Assembly (NCBI RefSeq): GCF_964355755.1
Contig: NC_092677.1
Span: forward strand, 17,766,101 to 17,830,100
DNA length: 64,000 bases
DNA from: Antedon mediterranea
Lineage: Eukaryota > Echinodermata > Crinoidea > Comatulida > Antedonidae
Direction: 5' to 3'
Positions within the stretch are counted from its first letter, which is position 1. Each line of letters opens with the position of its first letter. Below are positions 23,282 to 36,787 of the stretch, one piece after another. The notes below the pieces were generated by a model. That model saw nothing but the letters and a program-made list of their open reading frames with translations, was not told where the DNA came from and ran no database searches. A program made the translations under genes and the position numbers.

Positions 23282-25120
23282 TCTCAACTTCAATTGTTTT
23301 AAGTAACTTAACATATTTAAACTTTGAATAGTAATTAAATTGTGCAAACATTTTCTGTTTTTCTACGTCTTAATTTAAATTCTTTGATGAATTGCTTTCT
23401 ACTAACATAGTGTTTCAGTGCAATCTTACAATACAATAAAGTGATGGAATTTATCTATAATTAATTATCTTCTGAAATCACCACTAATGATGTGACACCC
23501 ATGGCATCAGGTAACAATCTTCAGGTGATAGGATCAAAGCATAAGTACACTACAAACAAACAGGAGCCAAATCAGCGCCAACAAACAATATAGCCACAAG
23601 CAGAAGATAATGACCTCAGTGCATTTGGTTTTGAATTCTAGAAGAAAATAATATATCCCTAGATTTTATTTAGCAACATGTCAATTAATTTGTAAACTGG
23701 TATCTTGTATCGTATGCAACACTGGTATTACCGTGATTGTACTGGGTCACAGACTCAGATTTCATTTATACTAATACCACAAAATAATTAAGTTGCAAAG
23801 TAAAAATAGGCTAATCTGCATCTTATTTTAAAAAATGAAACAGTATTGTATACTGTCTTGCGAAATTGTTACTTTGAATAGAACACTATTACGGTACTGT
23901 ACATAAAATTCACTAGGGAGATGAAAACAATTCTTCTCTCCAAATTGATCCTCTTCCAAATGTTTCTCCAAAGAGAAATAACCACTTGATAACCCTAGAA
24001 TGACTATCCTCATATTGTCTCGTTGCTGAATTAATTGTCTTTTTTGGTTTACAAATCATGGAAGACCCAGTTTCTCGCTGAAACATTGATGGTTCTTCTA
24101 ATTTTGTTCTCTTAATAATCAACTCCATCACATCAAAAGTGGATGCATCACAGAAGCAAAATGAACATATTAATCCATGTGTGTTTAAAAACAAAATAGC
24201 CAAAGAAAAAATTAAAGAAAAAATTTGTGTCTTTAAATGAAAAAAAAATCAGTAGAATTCCTCATTACAGATATCCCTATTCAGTAGACACACATATGAA
24301 AGGGTACTTCTGTAAAACAAACAATGGGAAAAATTATTTAAATCTAATATGATGCTTGAATATACCATTATATAATAATTACAATAAAAAGAACCATTTA
24401 ATTAAACCAATTATTTAGTTTATGCTCCATTAGGCAAACACCACTAATTTTGTAATTATTATGATATAATATGATTTGTAAAGTTTAAAGTTCTACAACA
24501 AAGTTATATAAACAAGCAAAGATGACTAGCTATTTTTAAATTAATAACATGACCTGGTTTCTGTCTCATACACCATGCACTTTTTAACCTTATAAATTTG
24601 GGAAAACAATTTAAATATGGAAAGGATCAAACAGAGTGTAATTAGGAATTTTTATTTGGTTAATTAATTAAAAGGTTCAATTAGTCTGTTTGTTGTTATA
24701 CTAAATTAACATATGCAGTGATTGTGTTTACTTGTAAATGGTTGATAAAATCAGGTTTATTTACAATCTGTTTAAATTGGTGTAACTTCTAAATTTACTC
24801 ATTATAAGATTCAAATTATGCTACAGAAACCTCAGTTCTGATTAATTCCCCTCTTCTCACCTTACTAGTTTTTTTCTATCAATCATCGTAGCACAATTAA
24901 TTGTGTGGTCTTTGAATCTTTGTAGAGGTTCAGAAGATTTTCGTCGTCAAACATGTTTGAACACGTGTTAATGCCCTGGTAGTTATGTGCAAGTACGTTT
25001 GCTTAAGACTATCTGTCAATTGAGTTGGTTATGTCTAGCAGATCAAGTGCTATATTTAAGTATAGCTATCAGGCGTTTTAAGTCAATACTTATTCTTTTA
25101 CTATTTTCTTCTTCTATAGT
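23282..25120. other. AT-rich DNA without genes
   Basis: Two overlapping minus-strand frames (23828-24013, 23913-24203) lack motifs. No element termini seen. Confidence 0.5.
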
Positions 25121-25273
25121 GGTTATTGTATTCAAAGTCACTTGATAATCGAGTTCATCTATAGAGCTGAATGCGAACTGAAGTATCAGAATAAGGAGCT
25201 AAAAGTAGACAATCTTGAGCAATTCTACCACGAACAATGCTTTTGTTGTGCGTCTATTAAACTACAAACATAA
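25121..25273 (+). other. exon-like open stretch (50 codons, no ATG), unidentified
   Basis: A strong pyrimidine tract (TTTACTATTTTCTTCTTCTATAG, 25097-25119, given here as a motif position) is followed by 50 open codons in the frame GGT TAT TGT ..., ending TAA 25271-25273. The peptide contains ECELKYQNKELKVDNLEQ and HEQCFCCASIKLQT. I recognise no family. The overlapping plus frame at 25215-25397 reads less like protein. Confidence 0.15.
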
Positions 25274-26662
25274 CCTGGCAGGGACTACTAGGGTGCAGGG
25301 TATCAGACATAAAGCACTGGTACACTGGGTACACATCATACAATACATCAAAAAGGACACCGACAAAACGTATCTTACAAGACACACCGATGGTTAAAAA
25401 TGCTTGATCAACATGAACTACATTTTTAAGGACTTTCAACATTAAATACAACATCTAACAAGACTTTCTGACTACAGAATCTTGTTGACTCCAAACTTAA
25501 TATTTACTGAACAATTTTTCATAAAGAAAAACTGACGATGTAATATAATGTATCATTGACATGTTTGGACAGTATGAATGATGTTCTTGTGGTAATGTTT
25601 TATTTTGTAATAACATCATTTTTCTTCTTAAAGTGAAAAACATTCAATGAAAATACATTAATGAAGTTGCAATCTTATGGGGAGAAGCATGTTATGGGGT
25701 AGCTGCTTATTTACCCAGTTCTCTGTTATTTACTAATATAGTGGGCCTAGTATCATTTTCATACTGTTTTTCATAAAAGACGTCAGAGTGCATCCATCAA
25801 TCAATGTGAATTAAGAATATTTAAATGTTTATTTGTGAATTTATTTGCACACAGCTTAGGAATGTTCAATGTGTGCACAAATCATTTTTCAATAAATTTG
25901 CATGAATTGTTCCTCAGATCCCGCAATTAAAGTGCGGGACAAACATTTGTCAACAGGGTTTAACTTGAATTTAAATATAGAATTTGGTTAGCATGTAAAT
26001 TCTAGCTTTGAACAACATTAAATGTGTAGAACCAACCAATCATCTATTGAAACAAATTTAACTAAAACAAGTAGAAAAGTAAAAGTTAGTGTTTCCCAAT
26101 TCGAAAGAAATCAGGGCACACCAACATCAAATCATAGAAGTAAATTAGAAAAAAACCACTAGGGTTCCATAAACGGGCCCTTAAGAATCATTTTAGTTGC
26201 AAAGGAAGATACATTTGTTTTTCTATCAATCGCACGACTTCAAACAGATTGTTTAATGTACTGAGAAGTAACCAGGGAAAATATAAATGTATATTCTAAT
26301 GAAAAGTTATTCATTATTTTGAAAAGACAATTTAAAATTAGAAATAGACCTACTTTACATTTTGTAAGAATTGTGAAGACCTCTTTCCTTTTAAACCCCA
26401 ACTTGAAATTTGCAAACCAAACTATGATTTTTTAATGAAAAAAAAAACCCATATGAAAATTCAACAAAGTATTGTATATTATTAATATCAATAGAATATT
26501 TATTTAGTAGACAAATACCCTTTTCACATCTCCATAAATTTGTACAAGTTGTAACAACTTAATTATTAATTTCATGTTTTCATAGATACACATACACGAA
26601 CCCTGACAAATCTCTTAAGGAAAGCGTAGTTGTGTGCTATTTTATTACTATGATTGGCCTGT
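25274..26662. other. AT-rich DNA without genes
   Basis: No supported genes, tRNA-like folds or transposon ends. Confidence 0.5.
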
Positions 26663-26665
26663 TTA

Positions 26666-27280
26666 AGCCTGTTTTCCTGTCAACGTAACGTTACGGCGAG
26701 TTGCGTTAAATTGCGTTGAATTGACAGGATTCAACGATTTTACAGAAAAGAGGGTAAAAATCAATGTTAAAAATCGTTGAAATGTGTAATCGTTAAAGTT
26801 GAACCGAAACGTTACGACTGAAACGTTATGATCGTTAAAACTGACCAATCAAACGATTCACAAATTACGTCATTGCAGTTTGTGAAAAAATAGGTACGCG
26901 CTGACAATTCTTGAAATTTTACAACGCGATGATGTTTTTTGTATACTTTTAAGGTCTGAAATTAAAAAAAAAAAATGTTGTCTTTAGAAGAAAAAAAATG
27001 TTTGTCTTTAGTGTATGCATAGATTAAGATATCAGCGAAAAAATGTCCTAGGCTGGCTTGAAGCATCAAAACCTATAACTTTTTCAATTTCCACACTTTA
27101 CGTCCGCATGTTCCAGCAATTCTTGAGAGAACCAAAAAACTATGAACAGTCGCATAAAAATGTGTATGTACGGTATTAGTGGTCCGGCTCGATCATCATT
27201 ATCATTATTTATTTTTCAATTGAACGATTTGAAAATTCAATGCAACTCGTCATAACATTACGTCGACAGAAAAACAGGCT
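26666..27280. mobile_element. complete 615-bp TIR element (AGCCTGTTTTCC family), TTA target duplication
   Basis: The left end AGCCTGTTTTCCTGTCAACG and the complement of the right end, AGCCTGTTTTTCTGTCGACG, stay alignable for about 44 bp (through GAGTTGC). TTA flanks both sides (26663-26665, 27281-27283), matching the 3-bp T-rich target duplications of PIF/Harbinger elements. Subterminal AACGTTACG/ATCGTTAAA motifs recur. No transposase frame is present, so it is non-autonomous. The minus-strand frame at 26663-26848 is a by-product. Confidence 0.8.
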
Positions 27281-27283
27281 TTA

Positions 27284-28465
27284 ATACCAGGCAATACATG
27301 TACACGCATTAAGAACTGAAATTTTAAATCTGCAAATTTATCAAGTCAATTATAAATGTAAAATATCAATGAAAAATTATAAATAAAAACAATAAAGAAA
27401 CTATAAATGCAATGAAGTAAATTAGTAAGGTAAGGGGTGCAAAAGATACCAGGAGTAAACCAGCCCTCGTCCTATGGGTGCTGGCTTGGAATACCATATT
27501 TTTATTATTCCTAGTGCATTTTATTATTAATAATTGCTATTATTATATAAATGAAAGTAATATTAAACATTATAAATAAATAACAAAAAGAAAGTAAGCA
27601 AGTGATTTGAAAAATTAAATTACTCGTGATGACTTCGCTTTGCTAATGTTTTCTCCAATAATGGTATGGGTAGATATATTGATTGTCTATGCATCATAAT
27701 TCCATGGCAATCAAATAAGGAAGGTTTTGATTTAAAAATCAATTTGTTAGAAGGGACAAGAAAACACCTTGTCAACTAAATCCATTACATCTGTCAACAA
27801 GCTATAGGAAAGTGCTAAGGTACACAAACCAACTTGATTAACAGCAAATTACAATCCCAAAAATTGTTCCTCGCATTCATGTTTATTAAACACTGCAGGC
27901 TTCGTTCACGATAGCTTAATAAGATTATACTTGCTGGAAATGAGGTTGATGAAATTAACAAGCATTTTCTTTCAATCATTCTCTCGTTTTGATTGAATAC
28001 TGAAGTATAGGGTTACATGCCATTTCATAAGATACGTTCAGTAAAGAAAGTGAAATAATATAATTAGATAAAGTGCGTAGTGCTTGATTGGTAATATTAC
28101 TGTTTTGTTAACAGAAGCCAACTACATGAGTAATGACCTAATTGTCGTTCTTCTAATATTCAAAATACATTTAAAACCATTTAGACAAAACTCTCTCAAA
28201 ACTGGATATTTTCAGGCAGCCCAGTCTTTACAATGCCTTCTAATTGGAAACAACTTGGACTTCCAATTAAAGACCATTTCAAATAAAGCATCCTTCAATT
28301 AGAATAGTGAACACAATGTATAACAAAATTCTCTTAAATTACGGTACTCTTAAAACTGCTAAATAAGTATGGAAGTATTTTATCCTTTATTTAGTAGGCC
28401 AATTTACAAGAACGTTAAATTTAAATAAGAATTGTATAAAACAATATGAATTACTTCAAATACTA
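27284..28465. other. AT-rich DNA without genes
   Basis: Nothing supported; the frame at 28084-28302 has no motif. Confidence 0.5.
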
Positions 28466-28715
28466 TTAAAGATGTATTGTCCCCCTGAAAAATAATTCTT
28501 AACCAAATTTTTGTTGGATATTCCATTTTAATGTAACATAATAGTTATCCACTTTGACCAAAAGTTGGATTAAAAAAAAAATGTATTTACCTGAAAAATG
28601 TAATTTAAAGCAAAAATTTATAATTATAAATAATAGATAGAAGGTTTCCTTAGTTTCTTCTTTAATATTAAAACAATTATATAAATGTATTTATAATTTG
28701 TTTGGGGGAAAAGTT
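28466..28715 (-). mobile_element. MITE family 'ATGTATTGTCCC', copy C
   Basis: It has the best-preserved terminus, TTAAAGATGTATTGTCCCCC, followed by blocks shared with copies B and D (GATATTCCATTTTAATGTAA, CATAATAGTTATCCACTTTG). The distal half is diverged, ending near TTTGGGGGAAAAG. Confidence 0.7.
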
Positions 28716-30003
28716 TTTATTTAGCTTATTTTATTGCTTATTTCATTTATATGTCCACTGAGATCTAGTCACTGCCAGTAATTTTTTTTAGTTATTTTTT
28801 TTGATTTATACATAATATAGGCTAAAACTTTAAAATTAAAAACTTAAGTACCGTATATTAGTTTGTATTTCACTTAGTTTAAAAGCTGTAGAAGTAGATT
28901 GCTTTAAGTTCAAGCATAGTTGTTAAAAAACTGTACAGTTAGAAATATTACAGATAATAATTGTTTTTGTCACATTCTCTGTTTAGACATATTTTCTCTG
29001 TGAAAGAGGTTGCCATTTTGAAGGAAATAAGGTTTCAGTATCCACATAAGAGAACACATTAAAAACACATTGTATTCTTCAATAAATGATCATCATCATG
29101 GTGATGTTGATGAATCTATGAATTCACCAAGTTTTTTTATAATAAAATTGTCGTAATTTATCATTAAATATTGCTTATCTGAGAACGTCGTGTATGCTTT
29201 GTGGAAACGGAAATTGATAAGAGAATATGTATGTGGATCACACAATGAACTATGTAAAAAGTCTGCGTTTTCAATTTATATAATACTACCATTCTATAGA
29301 AACCTAAGAAAATTATCCTAGGTTTTTTTTTTTGAGGATATCGACAGGTGCTAAGTTTTGGATGGTTTTGCAACAACTTTTTAAATATATGAATTTATGA
29401 TTAGTGATTTTAATAGCTTAATAGTAATAAAAAAGAGATAATATAATTGTATAATTTACTGTTTTCTTTTTTAAAACCACTAATTATATCTTCCATGTAA
29501 TTATCAAAAATAACTATATTGTATTAATTAAATAGTAGAACAAATTTGTTTACTTTAGTTATAAATAGACAATATATTTGTTTACTTTGAAATCCTTGAT
29601 TAAATTAAAGTAAAAAAAGTAAATGTGTAAATACTCTTAGAAATTCAACAAAAATGTGCATACCATTCATTCATTCATCATTGCAATAATTAATCGATGC
29701 ATATTCATTCATGGACCAAATATTTGGAACGTGCTCTTTAAAATCAATAAATTAAAATTGCAATACTCTGTTAAAAAAAAACTAAAGAAATGATGTTGAG
29801 TAGGCCTACTTACTAAAAAAAAGAGGGGCTAAAAAACAAACCATTAGGCCTATTATACTGAGTTGAAAATAATTGGTATAGTGCCTCCAGGGGACAAACA
29901 GGGTTCATCCGGTTGTTTAATAGGTGATTGCGCATATGTGCGTCTCTATTAAAGTAGAGGGGCGTGTCCCACCAGAGGTGATCCTCCCACTAAGGAGAGG
30001 CAC
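28716..30003. other. AT-rich DNA; a GC-richer patch at its end
   Basis: From 29876 the sequence becomes GC-richer, with AGTGCCTCC (29880) and GGAGAGGCACT (29995-30005) as a weak inverted pair around GCGCATATGTGC. No gene found. Confidence 0.4.
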
Positions 30004-30126
30004 TAGAAGTGATCATTAAATTACCCTGTTTAGAGGGAAATTAGAATTGTTATCTTGCTCCCTGAATGGTAGGGATAAATGTAATCAGGTTGGTTTTAGA
30101 AGTGATCATTAAATTAACCTGTTTTG
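30004..30126 (+). repeat. direct repeat of about 28 bp, 92 bp apart
   Basis: TAGAAGTGATCATTAAATTA followed by (C/A)CCTGTTT occurs at 30005-30032 and 30097-30124. It could be a target duplication, a tandem remnant or part of a larger element starting near 29880. Confidence 0.6.
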
Positions 30127-30593
30127 TGTCTACTGTATTTAAAAACTGAAGTATTTGTTTTTCTTCAAATTTTCAATAGCTGTTCAACTCTACTACTATT
30201 TTTGTTAATTGGAGGGAGAAGTTGAAGGTATTTGGTCTCAAGCGATAGGTGATCATTCGGGGCTGCGGTATAGCGGTCTTTAAATGGAGGGAGACCTGTA
30301 TCAGTAACATCTTCAACTAAAAATATTGCTTTATGGCAGAGTATTGTGTAATTTATATAATAAATTTCTTTTCATAGTCCATACTTGTTTTTATTTCAGG
30401 TAACTACTGTAGTTGTGTACTCTAGTATTATATTTCAAAATACACTATAATTTGAAATGGGGAAAAAACATTTATCAAAAAATAATTGCATATCAATAAT
30501 GTTATCTTGAAAATTGAAAAAAAAAATCCCAATTTATTTAAAACTATTTAAGAATATTGACAATATATTTGTTTACTTTAGTTATAAATCAAA
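30127..30593. other. non-coding DNA, unclassified
   Basis: Contains GGAGGGAGAAGTTGAAGG (30210) and GGAGGGAGACC...CTTCAACT (30285-30318), a weak inverted or direct relation. No gene seen. Confidence 0.35.
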
Positions 30594-30720
30594 AAGCAAA
30601 TGATGAAAAATAATGAAAATGCTGTAAATAACGCTGGCTGGAAACACAGCAGGTCTACAAATAAAAGTGAATAAGCAAAAAGCTTAAAATAAAATCAAAA
30701 AATAAAACAGCCAGAAAGAA

Positions 30721-30760
30721 ATTTCAGAGCTTTCAGGTGCACTAGTGCTTCGTCAGTGCG
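30721..30760 (-). ncRNA. degenerate hammerhead-like motif
   Basis: On the minus strand CTGACGA (core; 30756-30750) is followed by AG..CACTAGTG..CACCT and then GAAA (30734-30731) and AGCTCTG. The two core boxes and the short stem III region are in hammerhead order, but stem II pairs poorly and stem I does not close, so it is probably inactive. Confidence 0.4.
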
Positions 30761-30987
30761 AGTAAATAAAATATATATATATATACCCACAGCATTTTCA
30801 TTTTTCAGTAATTTGCCTTTGGATTTATATATCAAGAAAAAAAATTCTGTTCTTCTATGAATAAATTTACTGAAAGATGAGGGCCCCTCAATTTGATCTC
30901 ATGTGCCTACAATTGAGAACATTCGGTTTAAAAATTCTGTGCCTTTTGATTGTATAATACTATCTACTTTGTCCAAGTACGCTCACT

Positions 30988-31035
30988 TGCACTGATGAAG
31001 GGCTAGTGTTGCCCGAACGCTATGCTAACTTTACT
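30988..31035 (+). ncRNA. degenerate hammerhead-like motif
   Basis: CTGATGA (30994-31000), a GGGC/GCCC stem with a TAGTGTT loop, then GAA (31017-31019), CGC-TAT-GCT and A. The order fits a hammerhead with a 2-3 bp stem III of Penelope type, but position 10.1 and stem I are mismatched. Confidence 0.45.
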
Positions 31036-31075
31036 GGCTGTTTTACTTATATCTTTTACTTTGTGAAATCTGTGA

Positions 31076-33989
31076 GAATGAGAAAAAGTATATACATATC
31101 GATTAAACTATTTTTAATAGAATTTATATAAAGTTCAGAAGTAGCTGCCTTGCCTTTGTCAATGTCTGACACATCTTTAGTTCCAAAATTGATTGCTTAT
31201 AAACGATTTTCTAATTTCTTTTCAATTTTCCAATTATTCTTTCCTCTTTTTAATCGATATTAATATCTGTGAGGTCACAAACCCAGAATTCTTTGAAAGT
31301 TTTATTAATGTGGATGATCATACACCAATAATAGCTTAAAGGGTATAACTCCAGGTTTAACATTTGAATTGTTTATTATAAAATGAAGCAATGGTTTGTA
31401 TTTGCGACATTGACTTTTCGTTTGTTAAGAAAGTTCATGGTTCAAGATTAGTGTACAAATTAAGAAACCAACCAATCTCATTGATTCGTACATAGCAGAT
31501 GTTTTCCCCCAATCATTCACAATTAAATCTGTAATAAAAGTGTCATCAGATTATTTTATCAAAAACAATAGAAATTTTAACCCCAGAATTCACCTTTAAA
31601 AATTACAAATGAACAGGAGGATGCCTGTAACAAATAGGTTTATACTGTCTGTACATTTTCCCATTGTATTTTTTTTCTGTGTGTGCATGGTCCCATTGGG
31701 ATGAACACAGTTTCAGGGTGTATTTACTTCATTTATCATTATGATTTCGTCTACTGAATAAAAATGCATTAATTTATCAATTTTCAAATTCAACTTGGGA
31801 ATTAAACTCTTTCATTACAATCTTACTATCTTCTGAAAACCCATTTTCACAGTTGATCACAAATCTATTAGCGAATCTTCAGGGAGCGCATAGATACCAT
31901 TTCCAAAAGTAATCAGTTTTTTTATAACTAGTGTGTGTTCGGGTTTTAGATATTTTATCATATTACTTTTCACCAGTCATTCACATTGTTAACAAGTAAG
32001 TTTATCAAACTAAAAAGATTAAAAGTTATCACTAAAAAGAAACCCTTAGTTTGGAAATTAAAAGGACAAGGAACCAATTAAATTGGGTTTATTTGTATGG
32101 ACATTCGACCCCATGTTTTATCAATTCTTGAACCATTCATTTTCATTTACTTTCCTGTCATTGTTTACAAGATGTGTTAACCTTAAGTCAAACTTCAAAC
32201 TGTGCCTACCTCTTTTTTTATGAATCAAATTTGCATTCAGTACCAACTAGCACTTTTTCAAGTCACATTTCAAACTACGGTATGACTAAAGTTTGGTTTA
32301 AGAACATAGGATGACATTGAAAGATATGTTGAAGAAAATAAGTTTTACAAGTTAATAATAATAGAAATGAATGAGAGTTACATTTTAATTATTACATAAT
32401 TTCTATGTAATTTATATACAAGACAACTGTATGAAGCACAATTGTTTATAAAACATAAATATAGAAAATTCAGCATTTTAATTTTCTAACCACACATCTT
32501 TCAATGTTTAGGTTTTTTTACCATCCTTTAATGATAAAAAAAGATACAATTTATTAAAAGTGGTCATACTGCCATTGTAGTAGGAAGGCTTAACATATTT
32601 ATGATTAAAATATTTTAACAAAAATAATGATTTACAAGGCCAAATGTATCTGTTTTGGTCTTTTTCTTACAGAATAATGTTCAGTATTTGTTCAGTATAA
32701 CAATAAAGACAGCTATATATATATATATATATATATATTAGAATAAGGTGACATCATAACGTTTTTTAAAATTATTATTAAAGTAGTAATTGCATTGCAG
32801 ATGCAGAATTTGGCCAACGTACTTAAAGTACATTGAAATTGGTAATTCTTTAACTCTAATGATGAGCGAACAACAAAAGAAGAAGTCAATAAATATATTA
32901 GTAACAAAATTAAACATCAATATACAAAAAACAACATAAATCAAAACACATGACAGGACAGTTTCAAAGTAGATAGAAATCGTTTCAATGCCAAACGTGG
33001 GAGAGGAAAATATGATCATTGAATAGAAAAAAACAAACTACTTAATGTAACACTGCCTATGAATGGTAATATGTTATTTTTAACCTTGTAAATTCCTTTA
33101 AGAGCTTTAGAGAGATGAATGTAGTTAATTATCATGATATCAAAAGCAGTAGAATGAAGAAGAGAACTTGTGGACGTAAAGGGAAATTATACCAGAAAGG
33201 ACACGGAGAACACCTGCATGAAGAGAGGTGTTAGGGAACCCTACTGAGTGAACATACATAACCAACAAAAGATAGATAATTAAGTTAGACCTTGCAGAAA
33301 AAAATCCTTCATACTTGAACTAAAAATATAAGTTCAATGCACCATCACATAGCTACTGTAAACCACAGAGAAATTAGTTGTATGAACTCTACTAAATATG
33401 AGTTTATTTAATACACAATTGTTAACCATTTTTAAACAACTCTATACAAAGAATGATAAAGGACATCACAACTCAGGTGTGTTTAAATTGTCATTTATTA
33501 TTATTTATATTTTGAAATGGAAGCTTTACACAATGTTTTATAAATTAGTAGAAGCTAGTTCAGACCTTTACTTTCACAGATCAAGCTTATGATCATAACA
33601 ATTATATAATCTATTTTGTTATGAGGCACATTAATTTGGGCATTTAGACCTTTATTCACATACAAACTGGCTTTTTAAAAAATACAGTCCTATCCTGTAA
33701 AAGAAGGTGCTATTTAATCAGTTTCATAATATTATAGTGGAGGTACAGTATTCTCAGAGGGCTTTTCTTTCTGTTATTTACTTCAGTATATTAATTTAGT
33801 AGGTACAAACAAAAAAATTCATATAAAAATAAGCAGGAAGCGACTCGCAAGAGATTAGAGACAGAGGGATATAATCATAATAACCATGCAGCATATCAGA
33901 AATAAAAAAAATATTTGAATATAGGTGAAAGTAATGTTTATTATAAACTGAATTATGAAATTTGAATTTTTGTGTGTACACCTCCAGTT
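31076..33989. other. AT-rich DNA without genes
   Basis: Contains the TA microsatellite at 32713-32740. The minus-strand frames at 32713-33019 are AT-driven. No other elements supported. Confidence 0.5.
32713..32740. repeat. (TA)n microsatellite
   Basis: Fourteen uninterrupted TA units. Confidence 0.9.
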
Positions 33990-34085
33990 TAAGCCTGGCT
34001 TCATATATTTCTATATGATCCTTTAATCTCTTTTATCCACCTTTCGCCACCCTTTTTTGATTTATGAAATGAAATAAATAAATGA
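33990..34085 (+). mobile_element. possible LINE 3' end with AAATG/AAAT tail
   Basis: CACCCTTTTTTGATTTATG is followed by AAATGAAATAAATAAATGAA, the arrangement seen at CR1/L2-like 3' ends. There is no coding fragment upstream, so the call is weak. Confidence 0.25.
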
Positions 34086-36787
34086 AAAAGAAAAGATAAT
34101 TCTCTTTACAAAATGTAAATAACTTCAAACATAGCGATAAAAAATAAAAACTATAAAGCAGGTCAGTTATGAACAAACGCTATTGAAAAAATTAATCAAA
34201 AAGGATTGAAATGGCAAAACACATCTGTACAAGATCAAGAAACAGGACAATACAAACTTTATATGCAAAAATGAATCAATACATATTTTTAAAACACACA
34301 GAAAAGGTGAATTATGTAGATAAAAATAGACAATGGATGTAGAATTCATTGAGGAAGATTGGGAGTTTCTTAGGAGATGTGCAACAGCGCAGGTGCAAAG
34401 CTGGTTAAATGCCTACAGTGGATGTAGGCATGTTGTGTACATCCAGATTCATCAAAGCTATCACAATTAATCCTAACACAATCACACAGAAATTGTAAAT
34501 TGTTGAATCTAGCAGGGATTATATTGGAATTATCTAGGATATAAAAGGGATACAAAAGGCTATTAAATTAATCACAGTGGTTAATCAAAGTAAAGCTGAG
34601 ATGGCGGATAGTGGGTGGTAATAAGCTGAAATCGGTTTAGCTGAATAATGACTTAAGAAATGGGTGGAGATGTACAAAACCAAAGATAAATGTTTCATAT
34701 TCTTTACTCTTCTGATGAAATCGAAAAGTAGGAAAAAAGGTCTTATCTTATAACTTCTTAATTTGGTGGTCTTTGAATTGAATATACTTGTATTATAGTT
34801 TTAAAAACATTATAAAAAGACATATCATTCTTTAATAAATAGGTTTTTATACAGTATTTAAAAGTAAATTACGTTGTCATAGAAACATTACCACATATGT
34901 AGAAAATAAAAACAGAGTCTACAAAATATACAAACAAACAAACAAACTAGCATGATCCTTAAAAAATAGAAATAATGGTGTAGTTTGGATATTGAACAAA
35001 CATAAATAAATAAATGTTTAGTAATTGAGTTTACATCATGTAGGCCTACAAATAAAATACATGTGTATACAAGCACACTAAATATAAGTGTCAATAGGCC
35101 TTACCTAAGCACACTTTTTTTGTGGTAGTTTTTTTTCTGTGTTCTCTTTGAGGACCAGCCACAAGTATACATAATGTAAAGAAATACACTTTAACATTTT
35201 TTCATCAAAAATTAAGGATATAAAAATCTAACAGTTTTTCTTTGAAGTTAGTCCATTTTTTATTCCATTTATATGATAACATGCATTCTTTAGTAACAAA
35301 TTATAAATTTCTATTTTGTAAAGGTTCCTTATTGTTTTGATACATTTTCTTTGTTAACGATATTATATAATGCTATGCATGACTTATCAATACAAAACTG
35401 TATTGTAGTTATCACAATTGATTTTAAGATCTATAATATCATTATTATTTCAGTATATTTTATGCAGCTTAATTAATAGTTTTTCTCTCTGCCATTAATA
35501 TACTGTACCATTACCATTGGTATCAATGCAAGCTAATTTTTAAAAATAAATATATATATTAAAAATTGTTAAACTTTTTGGCAAAAACAAATGTGGTGAC
35601 ATGCATATTCTAAACAAATGTAATCATGACGGTATTATTAATATTTCAAATTGAAATAATAATATACAGTAATATTAATTTTCAATTCTCAGTTAATTCT
35701 ATTGAAAGTATTCACTATTGTTTTATGCATTTCTGTATTTTATCTATTATAATTTACTTATCAATGAGTCAAAATGGAAATTGGACAAACAAGTGGATCA
35801 TCCCATCTCCAATAAACAAAAATTAAGAAACTTCCTTACAACTCTGAAAGTTATTACATGATAAAACAAGGTTTCACAATTAATTAAAGTTAATAGTTTG
35901 CTGCCCTCTATATTAATAAAGTTCCCTGAATATTCAATCACGTAATTAATAATGGAATAACCCAATGAAAGTAAAAATGAAATATGTTTTAATGGTGTAA
36001 AAAGAAACTATTAATAATAATGCACTGTGGGAATCTTAGCAATTTATATTCATATTATTAACAAAATATTCTTTTGTTTATGCATCATGAATCCCACATT
36101 CTATTCAATAGTTCTATTAATTTACAATAAATCAAAATTCAAGTTTTATTGGAAAATCATAGTCTTTTCTTGAAAATAAAAAAGAGATGTAACAAAAGTT
36201 TTGAACTAAGAAAAGCTTAGCTTGTATTCTTCAACCATATGTAACAGGAATGATGAAATCAGTTATTTAACTAATGCAACTCCAAGCTGGCTAAAACATA
36301 CCTTAATCACCACTCACCATCTAGAATACTTAGAAATTGACCCTCAATTCCATTTTCAACCAAAACTATAACCGACTTTGTGATTCCATATGCCTTATAC
36401 AAATCCTGTTTAGCTAGCCTAGCCTGGCCTAGTTGTATAGATTGTTATCATTGTTAGACCTAATAGTAAAATTAAAAAAAGAAATGTATTTGTAGACATC
36501 TTTAACAATATTATTTCGCTAATGAATTTAAAATTAATTTAATTTTAAAATTCAAAATGAACAAGTTTTGAAATTGGCATTACTCGATTTTTATGAGCCC
36601 TTTTTCCAATCCTACCTTTAATTGGCATTTAACACACACAAAAAAAAATTGTTTAGTTGGCCTAATCTTTTTATAAATAATATAATGGTATCTATAATAG
36701 TTATGCTACATGATTTTTCTTTCTAACAAGAAATTCATGATAAATTAATAATTTTGAGATTAAATGAATCATTTTTCTTGTTTTCAG
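34086..36787. other. AT-rich DNA without genes
   Basis: Several minus-strand frames of 60-70 codons (34167-35094) have no motifs. Nothing else stands out. Confidence 0.5.

Larger units (their letters stand above)
30594..31075. mobile_element. cluster of Penelope-like terminal modules, two opposed copies
   Basis: A minus-oriented module (30594-30766) contains GCAAATGATGAAAAATAATG, GCTGGCTGG, AAACAGCCAGAAA and a hammerhead-like core. The same order of blocks recurs at 50240-50414. A plus-oriented core with TTTACTGGCTGTTTTA lies at 30988-31050, and another tail block, CAGCATTTTCATTTTTCAG, at 30786. A TA microsatellite (30770-30786) sits beside the first module, as it does at 50414. I see no reverse transcriptase. 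Confidence 0.55.

Noticed and set aside
32713-33019. Overlapping minus-strand frames rich in F, I, V, L suggesting a membrane protein
   Set aside because: One contains a YIYIYI end from the TA microsatellite; hydrophobicity follows from T-rich codons.
34708-34725. CTGATGAAATCGAAAAG, a possible hammerhead core
   Set aside because: There is no room for stem II between the two core boxes and no flanking stems.
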